Source: Piromyces finnis (lineage: Eukaryota; Neocallimastigomycota; Neocallimastigomycetes; Neocallimastigales; Neocallimastigaceae). From it: a DNA stretch of 64,000 nt. The notes below the pieces were generated by a model. The model was given only the letters and a program-made list of their open reading frames with translations, was not told where the DNA came from and searched no databases. Of this stretch, positions 26,069 to 46,479 are shown one piece after another. Position numbers and translations under genes: made by a program. The DNA is taken from positions 372,001-436,000 of the forward strand of contig MCFH01000001.1 of assembly GCA_002104945.1 (NCBI GenBank), written 5' to 3'. Every line of letters starts with the position of its first letter. The first letter of the stretch is position 1.

Positions 26069-26883
26069 CGAACTGGTATTTCTTTCTATAAATTCTTTTA
26101 GAAATGACATCGTTCTCTTTCGAAGTTGTGTTATGAGTACAACCCTCCAACCACCACTACCACCACCATCGAAAGTATGACAAAAAAATTTTTTTATTGA
26201 TTTTCTTTTTTCTAGAATTTACAATTTTCTATATAAAAATGAATAATATTTATATATATTAGAATATATTAGAATATATTGTATCATAAAATACATGGGA
26301 GTCTTTTTTTAAAATAAATGAATAATAAATTTATTATTAAATTAATATATTAAATCTCAACTTTTAATATTATTAATAATTAAAAAAAATATATTATTTC
26401 TATATATTTGATTTAAAAAGGAAAAAAATAAAAGGTTAGGATTACAAAAAAAGTGGAAAGTTGCCTTTAAAAGAAAGAAAAAAAAGAAAAAACCTGAATA
26501 ATAGCAATTTAATTAAAATAAGAGATTTTATTTTATTAATAAAAATAATGTATAAAATGAATAGAATGTCATATGTGTAATGAATGTATAGAGACTGTAT
26601 AGTAGAATATAATAGAATATAATAGATGTAAAGAATAGACTTTATAAAATGTAATTATATTATATTTTAGTTATATTGATAAACGTTATCATTTTTTGCT
26701 TTATGCTTACCAATATTCTTAAAATTTATCCTATGAAATGTTAGCTAAAAGTGGATTAATATTTTTTATATTTCATAATATAATATATAATAATAGAAAT
26801 GATTAGGATCATTTCATCAGCATTAATAAATTCACTCTCCGATATAAATGTTAAGAAATAATTGAATTAATAAACTCTAATTA

Positions 26884-27237
26884 ACCAGAAATTATTCATT
26901 TTTTTTTTTTTTTTTTTTTATTTTTTTTTTAACTTCCGAGTGCATTTCTCCCATCGATCAGAGTTAGCTCCAATGGTGGTTCTAAGAGAAACGTTGGCTC
27001 ATTCCTATTGCTAGGTGGTTGTGACCCTCCTGGTCTGTCATACTGTTTCTTCAGCTTCGACGCTCACTTAATCCATGTACATTAGATGCATGTCGTTGTA
27101 CGATATTTCACAACTACAATGCTAAGCCTCTTATAGTCAATTTGATCACGTGTCAACCGCCCCCTAATGTTTACACTTAAATTGATTAAGGAATATTATG
27201 TGTTTTTGGCATAGCCTAAGTCACCAGAAATTATTCA
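26884..27237 (-). mobile_element. SINE copy 2, 5'-truncated, with 15-bp target-site duplication
   Basis: The 3' 292 or so bases of the same SINE family (26931-27222), preceded by an interrupted T-run (the poly-A tail on the minus strand, 26899-26930). It is almost identical to copy 1 (one clear difference, TTCTAAGAG against TTCTTAGAG). The tRNA-like head is missing. A perfect 15-bp direct repeat, ACCAGAAATTATTCA, flanks it at 26884-26898 and 27223-27237. Truncation at the 5' end with an intact tail and a duplicated target is the expected result of incomplete target-primed reverse transcription. Confidence 0.92.
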
Positions 27238-27612
27238 AATTGGAAATACTAATAATATTGATATTCCTAATATTATATCCTTTTCCAGTATTGTTAAGAT
27301 ACAAAATGGCCTTATACTACCACCACCTTTGAAAACTTTGTTTAAATGAAATTTCCTAAACTGTTTGATTACATAAATTAATACATAATTAATTTATTTT
27401 ATTAATAATTACCATAAATCTATGTAAATCACGAATGAATGTAAAAGGGAAAAAACTTATTATAATTATTTATAATCTTGGTAAAGTTTAAAACCGATGT
27501 ATATTATACTTTTCATCCCATAATTACATCCATATTTTTTATGGGTTGAAAAGTAATATTCATCTTCTTATTTTATCATTTATATGTTTTATTAAGCCAT
27601 ATATAAACATAC
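27238..27612. other. intergenic, no gene
   Basis: A/T-rich with slightly more balanced sequence near 27250-27340; no open frame worth calling. Confidence 0.55.
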
Positions 27613-28025
27613 CTAAAATAAATAATATAAAATATAGTACAACGTTTTTTTTTTTTTTAATTTTGGAAAAATATAATAACAATAACAACAACGAATAGGC
27701 ATTATTAAAAATATAAATATTTTTAATAAATGATAGTATAAAGTTTCTTTAGCAGTTGCATTATCTCCCCTTTTAAAAAGTTTATTATTCATTAACCATG
27801 TTTTATTAATATTACATATGGTAGAAGAGTATTCATTATTAGTGTCACATACATCATTGTAGGATTTACCACAATGCATAAATGTTGATTTATTATTAAC
27901 ATTATCCCAATGCATTATTAGTGCTTCTTCACTAAAAAAAAACTCAATGATTTTTAATACATTTGTTAGATAAACATTCAAGGGCACATTTTCCCTATTA
28001 CATGCTCTTACATTTACATTACATT
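27613..28025 (-). other. possible small exon or relic, cysteine-containing
   Basis: A minus-strand frame open for about 135 codons, with no good ATG near its start (a stop lies just upstream at about 28030). The product contains several cysteines (for example MHCGKSYNDVC and RCCYCYY) and a hydrophobic stretch near the C-terminus. The base mix is more protein-like than its surroundings. It may be the last exon of a dead or unrecognised secreted/membrane protein, or chance. No family recognised. Confidence 0.25.
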
Positions 28026-28191
28026 CTTTTTACATTAGAGATAATTAATAAGAAAAATTTATTAATTGATACAATAATAGGTTCAAGTCACATATTATTT
28101 TTATATTAATTAAAATATTTAGATCGAAAAAAAAAAAAAAAAAAATAATTATTAAAATTTTAAATATAAAAAAAAAATAATAAAAAACAAT

Positions 28192-29817
28192 ATGCCAATT
28201 CCAGAAAAGAAGTGGACTGTTGAACAAGTCAAATCTGACAGTGTTACTAAAAAGGAAGTTATTGAATACATTCAAGGTTTAGCTACTTTAGATGTAATAT
28301 ATTTAAAATAGTTTATTATAAATTTATTGATATATGAATTACAAAAAAAAATTATTTTTTATTTCAATCTATTGCTGTTCTAATGAAGTACTTTTTTTTT
28401 TATAGTCAAGTTTTCAAATTAACATTGAATACCACTATTATTGAAATATATAAATATATATATAATTAAAAATAGAAATAGGAAAAAAATAATAATATAA
28501 AATTGTTTTTTTTATTAGTATTTTAAATTGGATACTTTTTATATATATATAGAATAAAAAATTTGTAAATGTAAAGAAAAAATAATCTGTTTTATTAATA
28601 AACATATCTATTTTAATAGTTCTTAAAAGCCAACAAATTAAATGGAAAACTTGCCACTTTAGCAAAGAATGCTAAGAAGCCAGCACTTGTTAAGGCTTAC
28701 GAAGCTTTATTTGAATCCGAAGCTAACTTCCAAACTGGTGAAGGTCCATCTGCATTAGAAGAATATGAAAAGGAAAGAAAGGAAAAGGAAGCTGCTGCTG
28801 CTGCTGAAAAATTAGAAGCTTCCCAAAACAAAAAAGAAGTAATTAATATATCGTGTTTATTATAGTTGTTAATTTTAATAATTTATATTTTTATATAATA
28901 ATTTAAAATAGTTAAAATTTCAAAGTAATTTCATTAAACAATTATTAATAAATTAAAATATATATTTTATTTTAAAAAATACTTATATTAAAAAATAAAA
29001 AGGAAAAGGTCGAAGAAGTTAAATTCACCAAGCAAATTATTACCAAGGGTGATAAAACTCGTTTCCCAAAGGTAGGATTTAAAAAATAATAAATAATTAT
29101 TTTTTTTAAAAATATTTTATACTTTCAAAAAAAAAAAAAAACTAATCGCCTATTATTTTATAAAACTTTTTTTCTTTTATTACTATTTAAAAATAATAGA
29201 AAGGAGATCTTGTTAAATGTTTTTACACTGGTTCATTACCAGACGGTACTGTTTTCGATACCAATATTGGTAAAGTTAACAGAAAGAAGATTCCATTACA
29301 ATTTAAAGGTAATAATTAAAAAGATATAGAAATATATAGCAAAATAATACAAAAAAAAAAAAATAAACCTAAAAAAATACAAATCATTTATAAAATAGTT
29401 GGTACTGGTAGAGTTATCCGTGGTTGGGATGAAGCCCTTCTTACCATGAGTCGTGGTGAAAAGGCTAAAGTTGTTATTCAACGTAAGTCGATTTCTAAAA
29501 GTTTTATAATTTAATGAATTAAAAATAAATATATTTGTATATCCTATACGTTGTAATCAACATATTAATATTTGAATTATTTTATTTTTACTTATATTAG
29601 CTGAATGGGCCTATGGTTTTAAGGGTAATCCAGAAGCTGGGTAATTATCAATATTTTTAAATTCAATATATGTATATCCCATTTATTGTTTATTATATAG
29701 AACTTTTTATTAATGATTACTTTTTTTTTTTTTTTACTATTTTCTTTAATATGTTTGATTAGTATTCCACCAAACACCGAATTAACTTTTGAAATTATTC
29801 TTGAAGATATTGTTTAA
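28192..29817 (+). CDS. FKBP3: FKBP25-type peptidyl-prolyl isomerase
   Basis: Seven exons: 28192-28293, 28620-28838, 29003-29071, 29200-29308, 29399-29482, 29601-29640 and 29763-29817. All junctions are GT..AG and keep frame, giving 225 residues, about the length of animal FKBP25. Residues about 1-75 form the basic tilted helix bundle typical of FKBP25 (contains LNGKLATLAKNAKKPALVKA); a charged, Lys/Glu/Ala-rich linker follows (about 85-115). The FKBP catalytic domain covers about 118-225, with VKCFYTGSLPDGTVFDTN, the core VIRGWDEALLTMS and EWAYG...IPPN. Known role of the family: proline isomerase in the nucleus, binding nucleic acid, chromatin factors and pre-ribosomes through the N-terminal bundle. 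Codon use is G/C-rich for this window, suggesting steady expression. Not linked in function to its neighbours. Confidence 0.95.
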
Positions 29818-30406
29818 TCTGTTTGAATAATAGACCTTTTTAATTATTATTTATTTAAAATGTTAGTTTAATAAATTTACTTTAAAAGCAAATATCGTTT
29901 ACCTATAATAAAAAAAATTTTAAAAAAATAATATCAGAAACCTATTTAAATTAATATTGCTTTTATTTTTTTGTGTGTTTCCTCTAGTTTTCAATATTCC
30001 TTTTAACAGAAATGTTGAGATTCCTTTACGTTTTTTTTTTTTTTTATCATTTTTTCATTTTTAAAAGTAATTTGAAATTTTTTTAAAGTATCACGTGTAA
30101 CTTTTTAAAAATTAGAAATTTTTTTTTTGTTTTATTAAAAATTTATAAAAATTATGAATAATAAAAAAAAAAAAGGCATAAAATATTATATTTTAAAAAA
30201 GTATATATATAACGAAAATGTTTCATCCTTTATTTTCTTACATATATATATTTATATATATATTTTCATTATTTAAAAACTTTTATCAATTAAAAAAAAA
30301 AAAAGGATTATTTTTAAATAAAACATTTTTAATAATTAAATCCAAAAACTACATAAAAAAAAAAAGAGGACAAGATTAAGATATTAAATAACGAAATAAA
30401 AAAAAA
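29818..30406. other. intergenic, A/T-rich
   Basis: Between the FKBP gene and the large gene starting at 30407. Only A/T runs seen. Confidence 0.6.
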
Positions 30407-38129
<7,723 letters not shown>

Positions 38130-41100
38130 TTTAAATACTCCTCATTGACTTTGGATTATTTAAAAAATTTTTTCACCAGCTTTATATAAAAAGACATAGG
38201 ATTTATTATATTTATTATCTTTATTTTTCCATTTTCATTTTCTATTAATTCCATTCTCAAAATTTTATTCATTAAAAAAAATGTAAATGTATATAATGTA
38301 TACATTTTTAATTTTTTATAAAATTATGATCTATGGACATTATTTTTCATATTTTATAATCATTTAATAATATTTAAAGTTTGTTAAATTGCTTTTTTTT
38401 TTAATGTTTCCCATTTCAAAATTTTAAATATGCAATGTTGTTAAGGTTGAGAATTTAGAACTCCTACATTTTATGGTAAATGGTCCATGCAATAAAATGC
38501 AATACATGCAATAAAATATAATAAAATGCAATAAAATACAATAAAATTAAAATAAACCAACAGTTGACTACAAAAAGAAGAAAAACAATTAAATTCAATT
38601 ATCAAAGTATTTTAAAGATTTATATTTAACACAATACTATTTATACTTTTGGTAATAAACAGTATTTATTGAAATAAATAAAATGAATAAAATATCATTA
38701 TCGTATTATTTATTACAAAGAAAAAAAAAAACGCAAGTAACAAACACTATATAGTTTTACAATTATTTCAATTTTATAGTGAAAAAAATCAAATAATGAA
38801 AAATCTCAAAAACAACAAAAAATTCTAATGACTATTACTAATTATAATATTCATTTTAAATTTAAATTTATCTTCTAATCAAAATACAAAAAAGGAATGT
38901 TTTTATCATTCCCTTTGAATACTTTTCTTCAGGATTTCATAATAATTTTCTATAGTTAACTATCATTGAATTATTAATAAGAAATATTTTTTTTTCCTTA
39001 TTTATAGTATCATTGATAACAACCACTCAATCATCACTTGTTGCTGCTGCTTCTGCTGCTGTTGCTGTTGCTGTTGCTGTTTCTGTCGAAATATAAAAAA
39101 AGTATTTTATTATTAATTTTTTTTTTTTTTAATTCAATGGAAGGCCGCCATATTTCCTTTTTTTTTTTATTCTATTTTACACCACTTTTAATAAATTAAA
39201 TTATATATTATTATATTAATTATAATATATTTGTATCATATTAGTATAAAATTAAAACTTTAATTATTATTTAATTTATCAATATTAAAAAAAATTAAAA
39301 AACAAAAATCTTAAATTCTATTTAATTTAAAAATTATATTAAATAATATATTGGATAATTTAATTGTTTATTTATTAAATAAATTTGTAAATAGATTTTG
39401 TAATGTAATGTAAAATAAAGGAAAGGGAATAATTAGTATTATGGATGAAAATGATGGATTGTATACCTAATTGAATGGCAGGTATAGAGTGTAAAAGTAT
39501 AGGTAAAAAGATAGAAAGAATATTAAAATATAATAAAGTAAAACAACCAGGATGATGAATGATGGTAATGATGATGCTATAACAAAGTATAACTAACCAG
39601 CTAACTAGGTATATTAACTCTTTATCTATAGTATATAAATATTAGTAATTTTAAAAATTGAAAAAAAATTAATTTTTAAAAAATTAAATTTTTTATCTAT
39701 GAAAAAAAAAATTATATATAAATAAATCTTTTTTTTTTTTGTAAAAAGTTTTTTTTTTTTTTTTTTTTTTTTTGAAAACGAAACTTTTTTTTTTAAAATA
39801 TATACATATATAATAAAATATACAATTTATATTTAGAAAAAGAATAAACTTTCAATAAAGGAATTCTTTTGTTTTTATTTTATTTCTTTATAAATATTTT
39901 TATATATTGTTTTAATATTTTCTCAAAAATAAAAAAAATAATAAATAAATTAAAAAAGTCTTTTATCCTAAAGATATTATTTTGATAATATTGAAATTCC
40001 AACCATAAAAAATAAAAGTACTAAAGACTTTAAAAAAGAAAGAAAAAAAAAGAGCATTTATAGTTGCATTTTATTTCAGCAAACCAAACCATAAAGTAAA
40101 TGTCTTATAAAAAATAATAACAATAATAATAAAACAAAATACTTCAAATAATAGCCACTTTTAATATAGTAAACATTTAAAGAAATATTATATTTATATA
40201 TAAAGATATTATAAAAAAAGAAAAAAAGAAAGAAAGAAAAAAAGTTTAACGTTTTAAAAATAATTTTCATTTTTTCAAATACATTAATAACGCTACTTTT
40301 ACACAAGAAGATTTTAACGTTTTTATTTATTAAATAATTACAATTTTAAATAAAAATAACCCTCCTTAAAAAGTAAATACTACATAGTTTTGTAAATTAA
40401 AGTAAATACATATATATATAATATGAAATATTATTTTTATTACAATATTGATTTTATATAATTTGTAATATATATTCAATGTAAAATTGGAAAGATAGGT
40501 TAAAATAAAAAGAATTGTTTTTTTTTTAAAAAAAAATATATAAATAGAATTGGATATTAATAGAAATAAACATAACATTTTACAAATAGTTCACTTTTTT
40601 GAGATAAATGAATAAAACAAAATAAAGTAATTGGAAAAATAATAATTAAAAAAAAAAAAAAAGATAAAAAATTCAACAATAGAAAAATATTAAGCAGTAA
40701 TTTATTGAAGAAATAGAAAAATATTGTATCATTTTTATTTTGGAATTAAATAATTTGGAATTTGGATACTATCTATTTCAAATAATTTAGGGTTAAACTA
40801 ATAGATGACAAATAATTTCCTCAGAGAATCGAATAAAATAATAAAATCTTTATTTAAAACAATAATATTCACTCAGAATAGATAATATTATAGATTTTAC
40901 AAATTCAGAAATTTCAACTTCTTAATAAATTAACAAATACTTTTAAAAAAAAAAAACTAATTAAATATTTATTTATATATATGATAGATATAAACTGTAT
41001 AATATTATTATAATATTATTTAAAAATAAAAAGTTTTTATGTAAAGTAAAAAGTAAAAATATAAAAAATAAAACTCTAACAAAATAAATAAATTATATGA

Positions 41101-41178
41101 AAAAGAAATTAATAAATAATAAAAAAGAGTAATTCCAAAAATAAATAGAAAAAAGATATATGAAATAATTTATAAAAA
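38130..41178. other. 3-kb intergenic region
   Basis: No supported gene. Holds short CTG/TGTTGC-type triplet repeats at about 39038-39080, a run of AATAAAATGCAAT-type repeats at 38487-38550, and many A/T runs (longest T run about 39750-39772). Short open frames at 40076-40306 and 40366-40578 (minus) are Phe/Ile/Tyr low complexity. Confidence 0.6.
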
Positions 41179-44100
41179 ATGTCAAATTATAATAATAATC
41201 ATTATTTAAATACATACAATTATGCACAATCAAATAATGTTGAAGAAGACAATACTTCAAGTAAGTAATTCATTCATTGATAATGATAGCCAAAGAAAAA
41301 ATATACTATTCCTATTTTTTTTTTTAATAACAATAATAAAAGAGGAAATTTTTATAATAATAAAATATTGTCGTCTTTTAATTTACCTTTTATTATATTA
41401 TAGTATTAAAAAATATTTTATTGAAATAATAATATATAAAAGAAAAAAATAATTAATACTATTTTTATTATTATTCTTTTTATTAGCCGTATATCCTGAA
41501 TCTACCCTTTCGGTAAAACCCCTTATAGATAATCATAATAATAATTACAGTAAGTTTATAGGAAATAATAATTGATGAATTTCTTAAACGATTACAAATG
41601 AGTAATATATAATAATTTATATTAATCTATTTTATATATATAATGTCAAAAAAAAAAATAAAAAAATAAAGACGCCACAAATAACTACGATTTCATTGAA
41701 TTAAACGAAATACATTCAAATAAAAAAATGTCAAATAATATAAACCAAGGGGATGAACAATCATCATCATCCTATATTACAGAAAACTCACAAACCTCAA
41801 CAAATAAAAGAATGTCATCAACAATGGATTATCCAGCATCAAGAGCTAAAAGAACAATGTCTATTGCTTCAAGGACATCAAGATTAAGTCGTGTAAGCAC
41901 ATTAAGTAGAATATATCAAAACGAACAAGTTGGTCGTGCTATTTATATAAATCCACAAAATGGTAGAACTTCAACAAATTTTGATAATAAAAAGAAATCA
42001 AAAAAGAAAAAGGGTGAATTTATAACAAATAAAGTTCGTACAGCTCGTTATACGGTTGCAAATTTTTTACCAAAACAATTGGTAGCTCAATTTTCTAAAT
42101 TGGCAAATGTATATTTCTTATTTGTTTCGGCACTTCAATTATACGATCATATATCCCCAACAGGTAAATATACTACTGTTTTCCCATTATGTCTTTTCGT
42201 ATCATTAGCTATGCTTCGTGAAGCGTATGATGATTATCACCGTCATAAACAAGATAGAGTTGAAAATTATTGTGATGCAAAGAAATTTGTAAGGAAATAT
42301 GATGGTAGCTATGAATGGCAAACAATCCCATGGAAAGATATTAGTGTTGGCGATATTATTTGTTTAAGTAATAATGAACAAATTCCAGCAGATATTATTG
42401 TATTAGCTTCTAGTAATGATAAAGGTATATGTTTTATTGAAACAGCTTCATTGGACGGTGAAACTAATTTAAAACAACGTCAAGCTTTAAAAGAAACTAC
42501 TGAAGCAATTTATGATGAAAATTCATTAAATGATTTCAGTTGTATGATTCAATCTGAATCTCCACACGAAGATTTATACAATTTTGATGGTTACATGGAA
42601 ATTTATAGTAATGATAATCCAGGAGAACGTATTCCATTAACCATTTCCCAATTATTACTTCGTGGTGCTATCCTTAGAAATACTGATTTTATTTTTGCAA
42701 TGGTTGTATTTACTGGTGAAGAAACTCGTATTCGTTTAAATGCTAGTAAAGGTATTCGTACAAAGGCTCCAGCCTTAGATAAATTTATTAATAAAATTGT
42801 TGTTTCCCTTTTTATTACTGTACTTTCTATCGGTTTAATTACATTATTAATGTCACTTTACTGGAATAAAAACCACCCACGTGAAAAACATTGGTATCTC
42901 GGTGCTAAGGAGGAAAATGATGATGATGATGAAGGAACTTTCTTTAAAACATTTAAACAATTCTTAACAGATACTGTTCTTTTTAACACGCTTATTCCAA
43001 TATCTTTATACGTTACACTCGAAGTAGTAAAACTTTTCCAAATTAATTTTATGAATAATGATATAATGATGTATGATGAAGAATCCGACACTCCATGTGA
43101 AGCCAGAACATCATCTTTGAATGAAGATTTAGGTCAAGTACGTTATGTTTTTACCGATAAGACTGGAACTCTCACGGAAAATCGTATGGTATTTAAAAAC
43201 ATGAGTATTGGTGGTGTATCGTATCTTCATGAAATTAGTAAGAATGTAGCAGCAGAACAAAGTTCAAAATCCTTAGAATCACTTTCTAATCGTCCTGAAA
43301 AAACATATGATAGTAACAATTACCATAATCGTTCTGCAGAAATTCCATTAACCATGTCAACCAGTACCATTGACAACAACAGCAGTCAAAAAAATTTAAC
43401 TAGTATTCAAGAAAATTCGATAAAAACGCAACTACTTATTAAAGAACTGTTAGAAAGTAATGGTAATTATACGGATAAACAAAATGAAGTGATCGACTTT
43501 TTAATCGGTATGGCTTTATGTCATTCTGTTGTACCAGAAAATGAAGATAAAGGTAAAGTACAACAAAATGATCATTTAAGAACCTCTTTAGCTCGTATTG
43601 ATACCTTTAATCCAAATGAAAATAAAAATAAGGATACTCTTTCATCTCAGGATAAATATCATATCACTTATCAATCATCATCCCCAGATGAAATGGCTTT
43701 AGTTATGGCCGCTCGTCAAATGAAATTTGTTTTAACTGATAAGTCCATGACTGATATTTCTGTAAATATATTAGGACAAAAAGTTGATACCCAATATAGG
43801 CTGTTAAATACCATTGAATTTAGTTCTGCGCGTAAAAGAATGTCAACCATTTATGAATATCCAGATGGTAGAATTGTTATTCTTTGTAAGGGAGCTGATT
43901 CCGTTATTCTTGAAAGATTGAAGCCTCGTGAGGAAATGACCGAGGAAGAAAAGCGTATTCTTGACATCACCAATGATCACTTGACACAATATTCAGTTGA
44001 AGGTTTACGTACCCTTCTCTACGGATACCGCCAAATTAGTTTAGAAGAGTATGAAGAATGGCTTAATATTTGGAATGAAGCCTCTACAGCTTTAACCGAT

Positions 44101-45807
44101 CGTGCAGAAAAGATTGCTCAAGCTGCCGAAGTCATTGAAACAGGTTTCTCACTTTTAGGTGCTACTGCCATTGAAGATAAGCTTCAAGAGGATGTACCAA
44201 AGACCATAGAAAAATTAAGAGAAGCTGGAATTCACGTATGGATGTTAACTGGAGATAAAAAGGAAACAGCTTTCAACATTGGTATGACCTGTAGTATTAT
44301 TAAGGATAATAGTATCATCTTTAGAATTGAAGGAAATAACATTTCAGAGCTTAGCCAAGTCATCGATAAAGCATTAATTGATATAGAAAATATCAAAAAT
44401 AGTAATAAAAATAAAAGAAATCCTGATCATACCGTTGTTATCATTGATGGTGATTGTTTATTAAAAATTGAAAAGGATGTTGAAAAGGAAGCCCTTTTAA
44501 ATTCTAAAAATTCTTCTTCTGCTGAAACATCTTCCAAGAAAAAGAAGTTGAATATTCATAAAAAATTACCAACTGGTAATTTATTGAAATTCCTTGATTT
44601 AGGATGTCAAGCTGATTCTGTAGTATGTTGTCGTTTCTCACCTTCTCAAAAAGCATTGGTTGTTTCTAGTATTCGTAACATTTTAATGAAGAATCCAACA
44701 TTTGCCTCTGGCGATGAATACTCAAAGAATTCTTCTGCTGTTACATTAGCTATTGGTGATGGTGCTAATGATGTACCAATGATTCAGGCTGCTCATGTTG
44801 GTATTGGTATTACTGGTCGTGAAGGTTTAGCTGCCGCTAGATCTTCAGATTATTCCTTTGCTCAATTCCGATTTTTACAACCTCTTCTTTTAATTCATGG
44901 ACACTATGATTACATTCGTGTATGTCGTTTCCTTTTAGGTACATTCTACAAATGCACTGCCTTTTACTTGACCCAATTCCTTTTCCAAATTTTCTGTGGT
45001 TGGAGTGGTAACAGTTTATACGAACAATGGACACTTTCCTTGTACAATGTTATTTTCAGTTCCATTCCGGTTGTAATTATAGGATGTCTTGAAAAGGATG
45101 TTGAAAAGGAAACCATTTTAAATAATCCAAAAATCTATCAATACGGTCAACATAACTTGGGTTTAAAATGGAGAACATTCTGGCGTTGGTTAATCCAAGG
45201 GTTCTGGCATTCCTTATGTTGTGTTTTAATTCCATTCATTCTTTACAACTGTTTTGCCCCAATACCAAAAGACGATCAATACAATTATTATGAAGTTAAA
45301 GGAAATCCATACTACTATGAAAAATCAGGACTCAAATGGAATTTACAAAAAATTTTCCGATCCGATGGTGCGATGAATGTTCAAGATAATTCATTATTAT
45401 TTATAGGTACCGTCATTTATACCTCTGCTATTTTTATTGTCACCATAAAAATTTGTTACATTGAAAGTCATAATTATACCTGGTTTACTCATGCAGCCGC
45501 CTTCTTTTCCATATTCTTCTGGTTTGGATTCAATTTTATTTATCAAAGATTCAGTTATATTCTTAATATGGGTGAAAATGTTCATCATATGATCTATAAT
45601 GTCTTTTCTTCTCCAGCAATGATTTTACAAGCCTTTTTAATGGTATTGATTACAGTAGTTACAGCATTAATTATTTGTGATTATTCATGTGCTGTTATCT
45701 GGAGTTGGTTTGATCTCGATAAGAACCGTGGTAATGAAAGTCTTGATATTGAACTTTGTCAACTTTGGGAAAAAAATATGAAAAAGAAGAAACGTCTTCG
45801 TTATTAA
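41179..45807 (+). CDS. P4-type ATPase, phospholipid flippase (Dnf3-like)
   Basis: Three exons: 41179-41260, 41487-41549 and 41672-45807, giving 1426 residues; the two small 5' exons join in frame to the ATG-containing main exon. The N-terminus is Ser/Asn-rich and cytosolic. The P4-ATPase core then shows the actuator motif DGETNLK (about 310-316), the phosphorylation motif DKTGTLT (Asp about 544), KGADSVI in the nucleotide-binding domain and GDGANDVP (about 1077-1084). About ten membrane spans are expected: two early, two before the phosphorylation site and six near the C-terminus. Known role: moves phospholipids from the outer to the cytosolic leaflet of Golgi/endosome or plasma membrane, usually with a Cdc50-type subunit. 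The stretch ANVYFLFVSALQLYDHISPT and the following REAYDDYHRHKQD point to the Dnf3/ATP10 branch (inference). Short C-terminal tail. Confidence 0.94.
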
Positions 45808-45901
45808 GAAAGAGAGGGGGGGGGGGAAAAAAAGTAAAAGAATTACTCCACCCGATCCTCCTTCTTTTATTGTATAGAATAAGAGAGAAGGGGGGGGTTT
45901 T

Positions 45902-45940
<39 letters not shown>

Positions 45941-46254
45941 TAAATTTAATCTAATTTTCATAATCTTCTTTAAAATACATAATTAAAATATATATCTTTT
46001 TTTCTACTTCTATTATAAGTATTATTTCTTTTTATTTCTTTTCTTTTTTTTTTTTTTTTTTATCTTTTTGCCTTTTTTAAAGTATAGACAATTTATATAT
46101 TAATTTTTTGAAAACTATATATTTTTGGTAGATAATTTTTTTTATTATTAATATCATTATAATTACATAAAGTAATAAAAAGAAATAAAATAAAATAAAA
46201 AAAAATAATAATAAAAAATATTTAAAAAAAAAAAGAAAGAAAGAAAAAATGTAA

Positions 46255-46333
<79 letters not shown>

Positions 46334-46479
46334 TAAAAGAATATATTTAAAAAGAAGATATTAAAATATTAAAACTTTAAGAAAATTTGAAAAATAAAGA
46401 TTGTCAAAAAAATAAAATAAAATAAAATAAAATAATAATTAATTAATTAAATAGAATTATAAAATAAAAGTAAATGTTT
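45808..46479. other. intergenic with G-run and AAT tract
   Basis: Just after the ATPase stop are two poly-G runs (about 45817-45826 and 45890-45897), unusual in this A/T-rich DNA, then an ATT tract (45906-45938) and an AAT tract (46255-46332). No gene. Confidence 0.75.

Larger units (their letters stand above)
24433..26883. other. intergenic with simple repeats, no gene
   Basis: Upstream of the Rho GEF. Contains a poly-A run (about 25322-25352), a TTTA tetranucleotide tract and a TG-rich minisatellite (listed separately). The open frame at 25956-26150 on the minus strand is only the minisatellite read as His/Thr repeats. Confidence 0.65.

Noticed and set aside
25956-26150. Small His/Thr-rich protein on the minus strand
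   Set aside because: It is the 20-nt minisatellite read in one frame.
28294-28619. An extra FKBP exon inside the first intron (near 28405)
   Set aside because: A short readable piece follows an AG, but no donor site ends it in frame, and skipping it gives the family's normal length and sequence.
28045-28665. Minus-strand open frames opposite the FKBP exons
   Set aside because: Phe/Ile/Tyr low complexity from A/T-rich introns; the plus strand holds a complete spliced FKBP25-type gene.
40076-40578. Two minus-strand open frames of about 70 codons
   Set aside because: Low-complexity Phe/Ile/Tyr/Lys readings of A/T-rich DNA with no start context or domain.
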